Assembly (NCBI RefSeq): GCF_003129565.1
Contig: NZ_QETF01000002.1
Span: 1-64,000, forward strand
From: Salibaculum griseiflavum
GTDB taxonomy: Bacteria; Pseudomonadota; Alphaproteobacteria; Rhodobacterales; Rhodobacteraceae
Direction: 5' to 3'
Length of the DNA: 64,000 bases
Part shown: piece after piece, positions 33,171 through 48,301 of the stretch
How positions within the stretch are numbered: position 1 is the stretch's first letter
Layout of the letters: each line of letters begins with the position of its first letter
Made by a program: the position numbers and the translations under genes
The notes under the pieces: generated by a model
Database searches by the model: none
The model's input: only the letters and a program-made list of their open reading frames with translations
Told to the model about the DNA's origin: nothing

Positions 33171-33589
33171 CCGCGCCGGGTCGACAGAAGCAGGTTGGTT
33201 TCCGACCGGGTGACCCCGTCCATTCGGCGAATCCGGAACAGGGTGTTGTCCAGTTCGACCAGCGTGGGCGTCCCGATCTCGGCAATCAAATCCCATGTGC
33301 CATTGGTCGAATGCACCGCCTGAACCTCGGGCATGGCGGCGAGCGCCCGCATCACCCGTTCCGTCCCGCGCCCCTCGATCCCCAGCATCATCAAGCCGCG
33401 CACGGGGTGCGGCGAGACATCGGCTCGGGTCAGCACGGTGAACCCCGCGATCTCGCCACTGTCGCGCAGTTTCTCAAGCCGCGCCCGCACCGTCGCGCGC
33501 GTGACCTTGAGGTCATGTGCCAGCTCCGACAAGCTGGCCCGCCCGTCGCGCTGCAAGGCGACAATCAGCGCTTTATCCAAATCGTCCAT
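33167..33589 (-). CDS. Lrp/AsnC-family transcriptional regulator
   Basis: 140 residues. The N-terminal helix-turn-helix (MDDLDKALIVALQRDGRASLSELAHDLKVTRATVRARLEKL) is followed by a RAM ligand-binding domain (VRGLMMLGIEGRG onwards). Upstream in-frame Met codons are rejected because they run into the operator region. Lrp-type proteins sense amino acids. Being divergent from arginase and ornithine cyclodeaminase genes, it most likely controls arginine/ornithine breakdown. Confidence 0.87.
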   Translation of the reverse strand: MDDLDKALIVALQRDGRASLSELAHDLKVTRATVRARLEKLRDSGEIAGFTVLTRADVSPHPVRGLMMLGIEGRGTERVMRALAAMPEVQAVHSTNGTWDLIAEIGTPTLVELDNTLFRIRRMDGVTRSETNLLLSTRRG

Positions 33590-33651
33590 TTGGCATGTCC
33601 ATTTTGGGCTATGATAACCCGGTTCGTGCAAAATGGCGAGTTCCAACTCGC
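33577..33651. promoter_or_regulatory. Cluster of dyad operators between Lrp and arginase genes
   Basis: Three perfect dyads lie in 75 bp: CCAAAT-N5-ATTTGG (33577-33593, overlapping the Lrp start codon), CCATTTTG-N22-CAAAATGG (33599-33636) and GCGAGTT-CC-AACTCGC (33636-33651). Multiple phased dyads fit cooperative binding of an octameric Lrp-type protein for autoregulation and arginase control. Confidence 0.5.
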
Positions 33652-33675
33652 ACCAATGCGGGCGATCACGCGGGT

Positions 33676-34599
33676 ATGGAACAGACGCACTGCATTCTCA
33701 TCGGCGCGCCCGTGGACAGTGGCAAGCGCCGCGACGGCTGCCTCATGGGGCCGGACGCCTATCGCGTGGCCGGGCTGGGCGAACAGTTGACCGCCCTTGG
33801 CCATAGTGTCGAGGACCGGGGCAACCTCATCCCCGACACCCCCGCCCTGCCCGATGACCCGCATCTCCATGACTTGCCGACAACGGTGGGCTGGACACGC
33901 AGCCTGATCCGCGCCGCGAAAGAGGCCGCATCCGACGGCCTGCCGATCTTCCTGGGCGGCGACCATGCCCTTTCGCTTGGCTCGGTGGCGGGCATGGCCG
34001 AACATGCCGCAGCGCAGGGCCGCCCTCTGTTCGTGCTGTGGCTGGATGCCCATTCCGATTTCAACACCCCGCAAACGACCGAGTCCGGTCACCTGCACGG
34101 CACGCCTGTGGCCTATGTGACCGGCCAGCCGGGTTTCGACGCCTTTCCGCCACTCGCCGCGCCGGTTCCCACCGACCGGATCGCGATGATCGGGCTGCGC
34201 TCGGTCGATCCGGCGGAACGTGCGATGCTGGCCGAGACGGACATCGCCCTGACCGATATGCGCGCCATCGACGAACATGGCATTGCAGGGCCGCTGGCGG
34301 CCTTTCTCGACAAGGTGCAGGCCGCCAATGGCCTGCTGCATGTCTCTCTGGATGTGGATTTCCTCGACCCCGGCATCGCCCCGGCCGTCGGCACGACCGT
34401 CCCCGGCGGCGCCACCTACCGCGAGGCCCATCTGGTGATGGAAATGCTGCATGACAGCGGCTGCCTGGCCGGACTGGACCTGGTGGAACTCAACCCGTTC
34501 CTTGATGACCGGGGGCGCACGGCCAGCCTCATGGTCGACCTCACCGCGTCCTTGATGGGGCGCCGCATCTTTGACCGTCCGACCCGGAGCTTCGCATGA
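33676..34599 (+). CDS. rocF: Arginase
   Basis: 307 residues of the ureohydrolase family. The binuclear Mn ligands appear in GGDHALSLG (His97), DAHSDFN (Asp124, His126, Asp128) and DVDFLDP (about 224-230). It hydrolyses arginine to ornithine and urea in the cytosol. A long upstream frame is ignored because it reads through the operator region. It is translationally coupled (ATGA) to ornithine cyclodeaminase, making an arginine-to-proline route. Confidence 0.93.
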   Translation: MEQTHCILIGAPVDSGKRRDGCLMGPDAYRVAGLGEQLTALGHSVEDRGNLIPDTPALPDDPHLHDLPTTVGWTRSLIRAAKEAASDGLPIFLGGDHALSLGSVAGMAEHAAAQGRPLFVLWLDAHSDFNTPQTTESGHLHGTPVAYVTGQPGFDAFPPLAAPVPTDRIAMIGLRSVDPAERAMLAETDIALTDMRAIDEHGIAGPLAAFLDKVQAANGLLHVSLDVDFLDPGIAPAVGTTVPGGATYREAHLVMEMLHDSGCLAGLDLVELNPFLDDRGRTASLMVDLTASLMGRRIFDRPTRSFA

Positions 34600-35639
34600 C
34601 CCAACCCTCTGAAAAGGCCCTGGTGCCCTTCGTTTCCGTCGAGAACATGATGCGGCTTGTCCATCAGGTCGGCCTTGATGAAATGCTGCAACGTCTCGCC
34701 GCCGCGATCGAGGCGGATTTCCTGCGTTGGGAAAGTTTCGACAAGACGCCGCGCGTGGCCTCGCACAGTCCCGTGGGCGTGATCGAATTGATGCCGACCT
34801 CGGATGGCGAGCTTTATGGCTTCAAATACGTCAACGGGCACCCCAAGAACACGCGAGAGGGGCTTCAGACGGTGACCGCCTTTGGTCTCTTGGCCTCGGT
34901 CGAAACCGGCTACCCGGTGCTGCTGACGGAAATGACCCTGCTGACGGCCCTGCGCACGGCGGCCATGTCGGCGCTGGCGGCGAAGCACCTGGCGCCCAAG
35001 GGGGCGACCACCATGGCGATGATCGGCAACGGCGCGCAGTCGGAATTCCAGTGCCGCGCCTTCCAGGCGATTTGCGGCATCGACACCGTGCGGCTCTGGG
35101 ACAAGGACAGTGCAGCGACAGGGAAATGCGTGCACAATCTTGCGGGCAGCGGCTTGACGGTTGTGCCCTGCACCAGCGCCGAAGAGGCCATTGAAGGCGC
35201 GCAGATCCTCACCACCTGCACCGCGGACAAACAATATGCGACGATCCTGTCCGACAACATGGTCGGACCCGGTGTGCATATCAACGCCATCGGCGGCGAC
35301 TGCCCCGGCAAAACGGAACTGGCCGCCGGTATCCTGAACCGGTCCTCGATCTTCGTGGAATACCCGCCCCAGACCCGGATCGAGGGCGAGATCCAGCAGA
35401 TGCCCGAGGATCACCCGGTGACCGAGCTGTGGCAGGTCTTTGCAGGCCAGACCCCAGGCCGCACCGATGCCGCGCAGATCACCCTCTTTGACTCCGTCGG
35501 CTTCGCAATCGAGGATTTCTCGGCGCTCAAGGTGGTCCGTGACGCGATCCGCGAAAGCGACCATTACCAACTGCTGGACCTGCTGGCCGACCCGGATGAC
35601 CCCCGCGACCTTTACGGGATGCTGAACCGGGCGAAATGA
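34596..35639 (+). CDS. ocd: Ornithine cyclodeaminase
   Basis: 347 residues of the OCD/mu-crystallin family. It converts ornithine to proline and ammonia using bound NAD+. The substrate-region motif MPTSDGELYGFKYVNGHP and the Rossmann motif GNGAQSEFQ (about 145) are visible. The start overlaps the arginase stop, so arginine is likely channelled to proline in one operon under the adjacent Lrp regulator. Confidence 0.92.
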   Translation: MTQPSEKALVPFVSVENMMRLVHQVGLDEMLQRLAAAIEADFLRWESFDKTPRVASHSPVGVIELMPTSDGELYGFKYVNGHPKNTREGLQTVTAFGLLASVETGYPVLLTEMTLLTALRTAAMSALAAKHLAPKGATTMAMIGNGAQSEFQCRAFQAICGIDTVRLWDKDSAATGKCVHNLAGSGLTVVPCTSAEEAIEGAQILTTCTADKQYATILSDNMVGPGVHINAIGGDCPGKTELAAGILNRSSIFVEYPPQTRIEGEIQQMPEDHPVTELWQVFAGQTPGRTDAAQITLFDSVGFAIEDFSALKVVRDAIRESDHYQLLDLLADPDDPRDLYGMLNRAK

Positions 35640-35642
35640 GCC

Positions 35643-35909
35643 CTAGTGATAGGTCAGCTCACCCACAACGTTGCGCCATTCCCCCGGTGAAATCAGCTTG
35701 CGATGGGTGAAGCGGACCGAGTGCAACTCTCCCTCGATCTCGTCGCGCCAGAAGTCGATAAAGCCCATCAGCCGGTCATGGTCCGGGGCCTGGTCATAGT
35801 CCTGCCAGATGAAGGTATTGAGCACGCTGGGATAGTCCGGCATGCGATAGAAAAACTCCGCCGTGGTCAGCCCGTAGCCGCGCAAAAGCAATTCCGTTTC
35901 CTGTGTCAT
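35643..35909 (-). CDS. Usg family protein
   Basis: 88 residues from the chosen ATG; a second ATG pair seven to eight codons upstream (35930) is possible. The sequence (LLLRGYGLTTAEFFYRMPDYPSVLNTFIWQDYD and the ending SVRFTHRKLISPGEWRNVVGE) is a strong match to the alphaproteobacterial Usg family. Its function is unknown despite the historical link to tryptophan-gene neighbourhoods. It converges on ocd with a 3-base gap. Confidence 0.82.
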   Translation of the reverse strand: MTQETELLLRGYGLTTAEFFYRMPDYPSVLNTFIWQDYDQAPDHDRLMGFIDFWRDEIEGELHSVRFTHRKLISPGEWRNVVGELTYH

Positions 35910-36026
35910 CTCCTGTTCCGTTCTCATCATGAGATAAATGTGACCGCAGAACCGTCCAACATGTCAATAAAAACAATCTGTTAGCAGACTGGCGAGATGG
36001 CTGACAGGCCAGCGGCCCCGGCCCCA

Positions 36027-36056
36027 TTGCACCCCATCCCTCGGGGGTGATATAAG
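36027..36056 (+). promoter_or_regulatory. Predicted sigma70 promoter of gyrA
   Basis: TTGCAC (36027-36032), 18-base spacer, TATAAG (36051-36056), giving a leader of about 50 bases before the gyrA ATG. Supercoiling-sensitive control is common for gyrase genes but cannot be read here. Confidence 0.5.
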
Positions 36057-36113
36057 ATTTCCAACAATATCTAGACGTGCCGAGTCCCACGTCGGCACCA
36101 GCAGGCGGACAGC

Positions 36114-38843
36114 ATGAGCGACACCCCGGATACCCCTGAAAACGAAGAAGAAAACCGGCCTGAGCGCCCGGAATACGACGGCCCGTCGATTTCGATCTCG
36201 GACGAGATGAAGACCTCGTATCTCGATTACGCGATGAGCGTGATCGTTTCCCGCGCCATTCCCGATCTGCGCGACGGGCTGAAACCGGTTCACAGGCGCA
36301 TCCTTTATGCCATGCACGAAGCCGGCAATACCCACGACAAGCCCTATCGCAAGTCGGCCCGCGCCGTGGGCGACGTGATGGGGACCTACCACCCCCATGG
36401 CGACAGCGCGATCTATGACGCGCTTGTGCGCATGGCGCAGCCGTTTTCGATGTCTCTGCCGCTGCTGGATGGTCAGGGCAATTTCGGCTCCATGGACGGG
36501 GACAACCCGGCCGCCATGCGCTACACCGAGGTGCGGATGGACAAGCCCGCCGCGGCGCTGCTGTCCGACATCGACAAGGAAACGGTCGATTTCCAGGACA
36601 ACTACGATGGCCGCGACCGTGAGCCGACGGTGCTGCCCGCCCGCTTCCCCAACATGCTGGTCAATGGCGCCGGCGGTATCGCCGTGGGCATGGCGACCAA
36701 TATCCCGCCGCACAATCTGGGCGAGGTCTGCGACGCCACGCTGGCCCTGATCGAAAATCCGGACCTGTCCAGCGAAGACCTGATCGAATACGTTCCCGGC
36801 CCGGATTTTCCCACCGGGGGCATCATGCTGGGCCGCTCGGGCGCACGGAAAGCCTATCTTGAAAGCCGCGGCTCGGTCGTGGTGCGCGCCAAGACCGAGG
36901 TCGAGGAGATCCGCAAGGACCGCTGGGCGATCGTGATCCGGGAAATCCCCTATCAGGTGAACAAGGCGACGATGATCGACCGCATCGCCGAAGCCGCCCG
37001 CGACAAGAAGATCGACGGCATCGCGCATGTGCAGGACGAAAGCGACCGTTCGGGCGTGCGCGTTGTGGTGGAACTGAAACGCGATGCCACCGCCGAGGTC
37101 GTCCTGAACCAACTCTATCGTTTCACCCCGATGCAGACCTCGTTCGGCTGCAACATGCTGGCATTGAACGGGGGTCGGCCCGAAACGCTGACACTGCGAA
37201 AATTCCTGAGCTATTTCATTGACTTCCGAGAGGATGTTGTCGCGCGGCGCACCGCCTACCTGCTGCGCAAGGCGCGCGAGCGCAGCCATGTCCTGTGTGG
37301 TCTGGCTGTTGCCGTCAGCAATGTTGACGAAGTGGTCGCCACGATCCGCTCGTCTGCCGATGCCGCCGAGGCCCGCGCGCGGCTGATGGAACGCCGCTGG
37401 CCCGCCGGGGACATCGTGGAATACCTGCGCCTGATCGACGATCCGTTGCACCCGGTGAACGAGGACGGCACCTATAACCTGTCCGAAACCCAGGCCCGCG
37501 CGATCCTCGATCTGCGCCTCCAGCGCCTGACCCAGATCGGCGTCAAGGAAGTTACGGACGAACTTGAAGAACTGGCCGGTAAGATCAAGGAATACCTCGA
37601 AATTCTTGGAAGCCGTGAACGGATCATGGGGATCATCGCCGAAGAGCTGCGCGAGGTGAAAGACCAGTTTGCCGTGCCGCGCCGCACCCAGATCGTCGAC
37701 TGGTCCGGCGACATGGACGACGAGGACCTGATCGAGCGCGAAGACATGGTCGTGACGGTCACGCAAGGCGGTTATATCAAGCGCACCGCCCTGGCCGATT
37801 TCCGCGCCCAGAAGCGCGGCGGCAAGGGTCTGTCCGGTGGCGGCCTGAAAGAGGATGACGTGGTCACCACGCTCTTCGTGGCCAACACCCATACGCAGCT
37901 TTTGTTCTTCACCACCGATGGCATGGTCTACAAGCTCAAGACCTGGCGCCTGCCACAGGGCAGCCGCACCTCCAAGGGCAAGGCCATCGTCAACATCCTT
38001 CCGATCCCCTCCGGGGTCTCGATCGCCGCGATCATGCCGGTGGACCGTGACGAAAAGGATTGGGATGACCTGCAAATCGTCTTCGCGACCAGTGCGGGCG
38101 ATGTGCGGCGCAACAAGCTGTCGGATTTCACCAATGTGAAGTCCAACGGCAAGATCGCCATGAAACTGCCTGAAGATGGCTCCGTAAGCCTCGTGAATGC
38201 AAGGATTTGTTCCGAGGATGACGACGTGATGCTGACCACGAATGCAGGCCGGGCGATCCGCTTCCCGACCACGGATGTCCGCGTATTCGCGGGCCGCAAT
38301 TCGACCGGGGTGCGGGGCATCAAGCTCAACGGAGACGACAACGTCGTGTCCATGTCCGTGATCCGCCACTTCAAGGCCGAGGCAGATGAACGCGCCGCCT
38401 ATCTGAAGATGCGCCGCGCGATGGCCGGCCTGACCGACGAGGCCGAAACCGACGAAGACGATGTGCCGGCAGGCGAGCTCAGCCCCGAGCGCTACGCCGA
38501 GATGTCCGCGGCGGAAAACCTGATCCTGACCATCACCGCCGGCGGCGCGGGCAAGCTCAGCTCGTCGCACGACTACCCTGTGCGCGGACGCGGCGGCATG
38601 GGTGTCGCAGCCATGGACAAGGCCATGCGGGGTGGCGATATCGTCGCCTCTTTCCCGGTTGAGCTGGACGACCAGATCATGCTGGCCACGTCCAAGGGGC
38701 AGTCGATCCGCGTGCCGGTCGACGGCATCTCGTTCCGGTCGCGTAGCGCGGGTGGCGTCAAGGTCTTCAATACCGGCAAGGGCGAGGAAGTCGTGAGCGT
38801 GGCCTGGATCGCCGATCAGGGTGACGAAGAGGCCGAGGAATAA
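36114..38843 (+). CDS. gyrA: DNA gyrase subunit A
   Basis: 909 residues. The breakage-reunion domain carries catalytic Tyr137 (AAMRYTE). The quinolone-resistance region [17 protein letters not shown] has wild-type-like Ser98 and Asp102. A GyrA-box-like QKRGGKG (about residue 563) begins the C-terminal beta-pinwheel. With GyrB it introduces negative supercoils. An acidic N-terminal extension of about 25 residues precedes the core, and a short insert with many acidic residues lies near 775-790. Confidence 0.98.
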   Translation: MSDTPDTPENEEENRPERPEYDGPSISISDEMKTSYLDYAMSVIVSRAIPDLRDGLKPVHRRILYAMHEAGNTHDKPYRKSARAVGDVMGTYHPHGDSAIYDALVRMAQPFSMSLPLLDGQGNFGSMDGDNPAAMRYTEVRMDKPAAALLSDIDKETVDFQDNYDGRDREPTVLPARFPNMLVNGAGGIAVGMATNIPPHNLGEVCDATLALIENPDLSSEDLIEYVPGPDFPTGGIMLGRSGARKAYLESRGSVVVRAKTEVEEIRKDRWAIVIREIPYQVNKATMIDRIAEAARDKKIDGIAHVQDESDRSGVRVVVELKRDATAEVVLNQLYRFTPMQTSFGCNMLALNGGRPETLTLRKFLSYFIDFREDVVARRTAYLLRKARERSHVLCGLAVAVSNVDEVVATIRSSADAAEARARLMERRWPAGDIVEYLRLIDDPLHPVNEDGTYNLSETQARAILDLRLQRLTQIGVKEVTDELEELAGKIKEYLEILGSRERIMGIIAEELREVKDQFAVPRRTQIVDWSGDMDDEDLIEREDMVVTVTQGGYIKRTALADFRAQKRGGKGLSGGGLKEDDVVTTLFVANTHTQLLFFTTDGMVYKLKTWRLPQGSRTSKGKAIVNILPIPSGVSIAAIMPVDRDEKDWDDLQIVFATSAGDVRRNKLSDFTNVKSNGKIAMKLPEDGSVSLVNARICSEDDDVMLTTNAGRAIRFPTTDVRVFAGRNSTGVRGIKLNGDDNVVSMSVIRHFKAEADERAAYLKMRRAMAGLTDEAETDEDDVPAGELSPERYAEMSAAENLILTITAGGAGKLSSSHDYPVRGRGGMGVAAMDKAMRGGDIVASFPVELDDQIMLATSKGQSIRVPVDGISFRSRSAGGVKVFNTGKGEEVVSVAWIADQGDEEAEE

Positions 38844-38892
38844 CCGCCGGCCGGGGTTTCCTCGGGGCACCAAGCGCATTATCTGGGCCGTC

Positions 38893-40248
38893 ATGACACA
38901 GACACTTCACATCGTCGGCGGCGGCATGGCCGGGTCCGAAGCCGCGTGGCAGGCCGCGAATGCCGGCTGCCGCGTGGTGATTCACGAAATGCGCCCCAAG
39001 GTCGAGACCTTTGCCCACCGCACCGGGAACCTGGCCGAGATGGTCTGTTCCAATTCGTTCCGTTCGGACGATGACGAACAGAATGCCGTCGGCCTGCTGC
39101 ATTGGGAAATGCGTCAGGCGGGCGGGATCATCATGGCGACGGCGGATGCCCACAAGCTGCCCGCAGGCGGCGCGCTGGCCGTGGACCGCGACCCCTTTGC
39201 CGAGGCCGTCACCGCCAAGCTGACGGCCCATCCCAATATCAGCGTCTCTTACGAAGAGGTCGACAGCCTGCCCGATGACGGCCACTGGATCATCGCCACC
39301 GGGCCGCTGACCTCGGGAAAGCTGGCCGAGGCGATCCGCGCCGAGACCGGTGCCGAGGCGCTGGCCTTTTTCGATGCCATCGCCCCCATCGTCTATGCCG
39401 AGACCATCGATATGGGGATCGCCTGGGAACAGTCCCGCTATGACAAGGGCGAGACCGAGGAAGAGCAGAAAGCCTATATCAACTGCCCGATGACCAAGGA
39501 CCAGTACGAGGCGTTCATCGACGCGCTGCTGGCCGCCGACAAGACCGAGTTCAAGGAAGGCGAAACGGCGGGCTATTTCGACGGCTGCCTGCCGATCGAG
39601 GTCATGGCCGAGCGCGGCCGGGAAACCCTGCGCCACGGCCCGATGAAGCCGATCGGCCTGACAAACCCGCATAACCCGACCGAAAAGGCCTATGCGGTGG
39701 CGCAGCTCCGCCGGGATAACGCCCTGGGCACGCTCTATAATATCGTGGGTTTCCAGACCAAGATGAAATACGGCGCCCAGACCGAGGTATTCCGCATGAT
39801 CCCCGGCTTGCAGGATGCGAAGTTCGCCCGGCTGGGCGGCATTCACCGCAACACGTTCCTGAATTCGCCGACCTTGCTTGACGGCCAGATGCGCCTGAAA
39901 TCTCGCCCCAATATCCGGTTCGCGGGCCAGATCACCGGGGTCGAGGGCTATGTGGAAAGTGCCGCCATGGGGCTGCTGGCCGGACGGCTGGCCGTGGCCG
40001 AAATGACGGGAACCGCCCTGCCACCGGTGCCGCACACCACCGCCATGGGCGCGCTTGTCACCCACATCACCGGCGGGGCCGAGGCCAAGACCTTCCAGCC
40101 GATGAATGTCAATTTCGGGCTTTTCCCCCCGGTCGAGGGGCTGAAAGGCGGGCGTCGGGGCCGCAAGGACCGCTACAAGGCCTATACCGACCGCGCCAAG
40201 GCCGATTGGGCCGAGTGGCTGGCGGCCAGCGCACTGGACGCTGCCTGA
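38893..40248 (+). CDS. trmFO: Folate-dependent tRNA U54 methyltransferase TrmFO
   Basis: 451 residues from ATG 38893, where the flavin-binding [11 protein letters not shown] motif follows directly. Conserved family segments include [11 protein letters not shown] and [11 protein letters not shown], and the C-terminal [10 protein letters not shown]. It makes ribothymidine at position 54 of tRNA using methylene-tetrahydrofolate and FADH2. Encoded 50 bases after gyrA, possibly co-transcribed. Confidence 0.95.
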   Translation: MTQTLHIVGGGMAGSEAAWQAANAGCRVVIHEMRPKVETFAHRTGNLAEMVCSNSFRSDDDEQNAVGLLHWEMRQAGGIIMATADAHKLPAGGALAVDRDPFAEAVTAKLTAHPNISVSYEEVDSLPDDGHWIIATGPLTSGKLAEAIRAETGAEALAFFDAIAPIVYAETIDMGIAWEQSRYDKGETEEEQKAYINCPMTKDQYEAFIDALLAADKTEFKEGETAGYFDGCLPIEVMAERGRETLRHGPMKPIGLTNPHNPTEKAYAVAQLRRDNALGTLYNIVGFQTKMKYGAQTEVFRMIPGLQDAKFARLGGIHRNTFLNSPTLLDGQMRLKSRPNIRFAGQITGVEGYVESAAMGLLAGRLAVAEMTGTALPPVPHTTAMGALVTHITGGAEAKTFQPMNVNFGLFPPVEGLKGGRRGRKDRYKAYTDRAKADWAEWLAASALDAA

Positions 40249-40270
40249 CCCGGTCGCTAGCCTACGGGTC

Positions 40271-40879
40271 ATGAGCAGGAAGACACCGATCAAACCCCAA
40301 CTCTGGACCCCGCGTCCGGTCGAAGAAACCATAGCCGTCTACCGGGACTGGGCCGACAGCTATGACGCCGACCTTGCAGATCGCGGCTATCATACGCCAA
40401 GGCGGTTGGTCGCGGCGTTGGCGGCGCATGTGGACACCGAAACCACGGTGCTGGATTTCGGTTGTGGCACCGGCATCTCGGGCGCCGCCCTGTTGGAGCG
40501 CGGCTTCACCCATCTGCACGGCACCGATATCACCCCCGCAATGGTCGAGATCGCACGCGCCAAGGTGATCTATGAAAGGCTGTGGGTCAGCGAGCCCGGC
40601 GCGCCACTGCCGCGCGCCTATGACGCCATCGTGGCGGTCGGGGTCGTCAGCCTCGGCGCCGCGCCCCCGGATACCCTTTCCGTGTTGATCGACGGACTGT
40701 CGCCGGGCGGTGTGCTGGCCTTGTCCTTCAACGATCCGACCCTGGCAGACGGCAGCTATGACGCCGTGCTGGACCGTCACGTCGCCAAGGGGGAGGTCTT
40801 TGTTACGGCGCGCGAACATGGCCCGCATCTCGATGATGTCGGGATGGGGTCGGATGTCATCGTTCTGCGCCGCGCATGA
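40271..40879 (+). CDS. Class I SAM-dependent methyltransferase
   Basis: 202 residues with motif I VLDFGCGTGISG (about residues 60-71) and downstream GTDITPAMVEIARAK, standard for the Methyltransf_11/25 group. The acceptor is unknown. The stop overlaps the gluQ start (ATGA), suggesting coupling; the neighbours trmFO and gluQ modify tRNA, so an RNA-related role is possible but unproven. Confidence 0.85.
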   Translation: MSRKTPIKPQLWTPRPVEETIAVYRDWADSYDADLADRGYHTPRRLVAALAAHVDTETTVLDFGCGTGISGAALLERGFTHLHGTDITPAMVEIARAKVIYERLWVSEPGAPLPRAYDAIVAVGVVSLGAAPPDTLSVLIDGLSPGGVLALSFNDPTLADGSYDAVLDRHVAKGEVFVTAREHGPHLDDVGMGSDVIVLRRA

Positions 40880-41700
40880 TCACCCGCTTTGCCCCCTCGC
40901 CCACGGGGCTGCTGCATCTGGGCCATGCCTATTCGGCGTTGACCGTGTGGCAGGTTGCGCGAGATCTGGGCGGCATTGCCCTGTTGCGGATCGAGGATAC
41001 CGACAGCACTCGCTGCCGCGCCGAGTTCGAGGCGGCCATCTACGAGGACCTGCGCTGGCTGGGGCTGGACTGGCCCGCGCCGGTCTGGCGCCAATCCGAC
41101 CATCTGGCCGATTATGCCCGTGCGCTCGACCGGCTTGCAGATCGCGGATTGCTCTACCCGTGCGCCTGTTCGCGCTCGGCCATCAAGGCCGCGGGCGCGC
41201 GGCCCGGCTGGGACGGGCTGGTCTATCCCGGCACCTGCCGCAGCAGGCCCCTTGATGACGCCCGCCCCGGCGATGCGCTGCGGCTCGACCTGGCCAAGGC
41301 GCTGGCCCAGGCCGGGCCCCTGCCCGCCTTCACCGAGACCGGGCCGTTGCATATGGGCAGCCACCAGGCCGAGCCGGACGAGTTGATCGCGATGATCGGC
41401 GACCCGGTTCTGCGCCGCAAGGAAACCGGTGATCCGGCCTATCACCTTGCTTGCCCGTTGGACGATGCGGCCCAGGGAATGACCCATGTGGTGCGCGGGG
41501 CGGACCTGTGGCACGCCACGTTCCTCCATGTGGTGATGCAAACCCTGATGGGCTGGCCCGTGCCGATCTATCACCATCATGACCTGGTCCGGGATGACAC
41601 GGGCAAACGGCTGGCCAAGATCGACGCCTCCAAGGCGCTGGCGAGCTACCGGGCCGAGGGCGCCACCCCTGCCGACATCCGAGCCATGGTCGGGTTCTAG
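40876..41700 (+). CDS. gluQ: Glutamyl-Q tRNA(Asp) synthetase
   Basis: 274 residues, the size of a GluRS catalytic core without anticodon-binding domain. It has FAPSPTGLLHLGHA (HIGH-type), LLRIEDTDSTR, and KRLAKID (KMSKS-type). Zinc-ligand cysteines fall around YPCACSR and YPGTCR. It charges queuosine 34 of tRNA-Asp with glutamate. Ends convergent with hisI, overlapping 4 bases. Confidence 0.93.
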   Translation: MITRFAPSPTGLLHLGHAYSALTVWQVARDLGGIALLRIEDTDSTRCRAEFEAAIYEDLRWLGLDWPAPVWRQSDHLADYARALDRLADRGLLYPCACSRSAIKAAGARPGWDGLVYPGTCRSRPLDDARPGDALRLDLAKALAQAGPLPAFTETGPLHMGSHQAEPDELIAMIGDPVLRRKETGDPAYHLACPLDDAAQGMTHVVRGADLWHATFLHVVMQTLMGWPVPIYHHHDLVRDDTGKRLAKIDASKALASYRAEGATPADIRAMVGF

Positions 41701-42059
41701 TCCACCATAGGGCGCATCAGCTCCACCTCATCGCCATGGGTCACCGAGGTATAGAAACAGGACCGCCGGTTGGTGTGGCAGGCCGGGCCGGTCTGGCGCA
41801 CCACCGCCAGCAGGCAATCGCGGTCGCAATCGACGCGAAGATCGACCAGCTCCTGCACATGGCCGCTGCTTTCGCCCTTGACCCAGAACGCCCGGCGCGA
41901 CCGCGACCAATAGGTGACACGGCCGGTTTCCAGCGTCTTGGTCACCGCCTCGGCATTCATCCAGGCCATCATCAACACCGCGCCGTCCTCGACATCCTGC
42001 GCGATGCAGGGGATCAGCCCGTCAGAGGTATAGGTCAGCGTCGCGGGATCGAAGGCCAT
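41697..42059 (-). CDS. hisI: Phosphoribosyl-AMP cyclohydrolase
   Basis: 120 residues, single-domain HisI (no HisE fusion). Catalytic/metal features include VLMMAWMN, WSRSRRAFWVKGESSGH and the zinc/magnesium-binding DCDRDCLL and GPACHT cysteines. It opens the purine ring in the third step of histidine synthesis. A monofunctional form away from other his genes is usual in this group. Confidence 0.95.
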   Translation of the reverse strand: MAFDPATLTYTSDGLIPCIAQDVEDGAVLMMAWMNAEAVTKTLETGRVTYWSRSRRAFWVKGESSGHVQELVDLRVDCDRDCLLAVVRQTGPACHTNRRSCFYTSVTHGDEVELMRPMVD

Positions 42060-42128
42060 CGCATTTTTCCTTTGGCATCATGGGACAAGAGGCCTATCTA
42101 TAGGCCAAGACAGCCGAAGGCGAAACCC

Positions 42129-42581
42129 ATGAGCGACGAAACCGACCTGATCAAGCTCTACTCCACCCGGATTCTCGGGCTGGCGGCGGATATTCCCCGG
42201 TTGGGCCGGCTGGATCACCCCGACGGGTCCGGGAAGGTGCGCTCGCCGCTCTGCGGCTCGACCGTGACCGTTGATGTGAGCATCGAGGACGGACGCATCA
42301 CCGATTACGCGCAGGACGTGAAGGCCTGCGCCCTCGGCCAGGCCTCGGCCGCCGTGGTGGGCGGCAATATCATCGGCTGCACCGAACCACAGGTGCAGAC
42401 CGCCCGCGATCAGTTGCACGCGATGCTCAAGCAGGACGGCCCGGTGCCAGATGCCCCTTTCGACGGGCTGGAGGTGCTGCAACCCGCACGGGACTACAAG
42501 AACCGGCACGCGTCGATCCTGCTGGCGCTGGATGCCACGCTTGAAGCCTTCAAGGAAGCGCGCAAGGCAGATTGCGCCTGA
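42129..42581 (+). CDS. NifU/IscU-like Fe-S cluster scaffold
   Basis: 150 residues. The first two cluster cysteines are seen in RSPLCGSTV (about 39) and KACALGQAS (about 65). At the place of the third Cys of IscU the sequence reads NRHASILLALDA, with no Cys. Such variants are common in alphaproteobacteria beside Suf-type systems and may be carriers or non-canonical scaffolds. It is divergent from hisI, with a start close to its own upstream AT-rich region. Confidence 0.82.
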   Translation: MSDETDLIKLYSTRILGLAADIPRLGRLDHPDGSGKVRSPLCGSTVTVDVSIEDGRITDYAQDVKACALGQASAAVVGGNIIGCTEPQVQTARDQLHAMLKQDGPVPDAPFDGLEVLQPARDYKNRHASILLALDATLEAFKEARKADCA

Positions 42582-42615
42582 CACGCCACGCGGTTTCCGA
42601 CCCAATCCCAAAAAG

Positions 42616-42655
42616 AAAAAGCCGCCGCTCTTCGGGACAGGTGAAGAGCGGCGGC
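42616..42655 (-). terminator. Strong intrinsic terminator, minus orientation
   Basis: 13-bp perfect stem GCCGCCGCTCTTC/GAAGAGCGGCGGC (42621-42633, 42643-42655) with a 9-base loop. On the minus strand it is followed by TTTTTCTTTTT. It ends the transcript of the 40-residue protein gene; also placed 40 bases beyond the plus-strand NifU-like stop. Confidence 0.8.
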
Positions 42656-42813
42656 AGATATGCGCCCCTTGGTCCGGCCGCGATCGGGAGAGGCAGGTCC
42701 CGGACGGTATAACGGCGGATGGCAGATCCGCCTTGGACAGGCAGTGTCTGGTCGTCAGTGCATCGAAGGTGGGACAGGCGATGCAGAACGTCCGGACCGG
42801 GGCGCGAGGCAGA

Positions 42814-42936
42814 TCACAAGAAAGACGGCAGGTGCAGGGAACCGACAAGAATGACCATCAGCGCCGCCGCCCCAAGGGCATCGGCAACCAGCGTATCACG
42901 CGACCGGGTAATCGCTTGCTTGATTTCCTTGGCCAT
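42814..42936 (-). CDS. 40-residue small membrane protein
   Basis: Too short for usual gene finding. ATG at 42936 with GGAGGAGCAGGACA upstream, a strong ribosome binding site. The peptide starts MAKEIKQAITRSRDTLVAD, then a hydrophobic helix (ALGAAALMVILVGSLHL) and ends PSFL. A basic cytosolic N-terminus and one transmembrane helix fit a small inner-membrane regulator-type protein. Its own strong terminator lies 160 bases downstream. I believe close relatives occur in other Rhodobacterales. TTAACCA, a CtrA half-site-like motif, lies at 42984-42990. Confidence 0.75.
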   Translation of the reverse strand: MAKEIKQAITRSRDTLVADALGAAALMVILVGSLHLPSFL

Positions 42937-43047
42937 TGTCCTGCTCCTCCGTCTTGCTGTTCTCTTGTTGCCTCTTTGTTCTCATTAACCAGATCCTAAT
43001 GCAAGAACTTTTTAAGAACATTCGTGAACAAAAAGAACAGACTTAGC

Positions 43048-48277
<5,230 letters not shown>

Positions 48278-48301
48278 AACCGTTCTCCGTTCGTTCGTAC
48301 G

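Noticed and set aside
35964-38894. 976-codon frame antisense to gyrA
   Set aside because: High-GC third positions leave antisense frames open; gyrA on the other strand is unquestionable.
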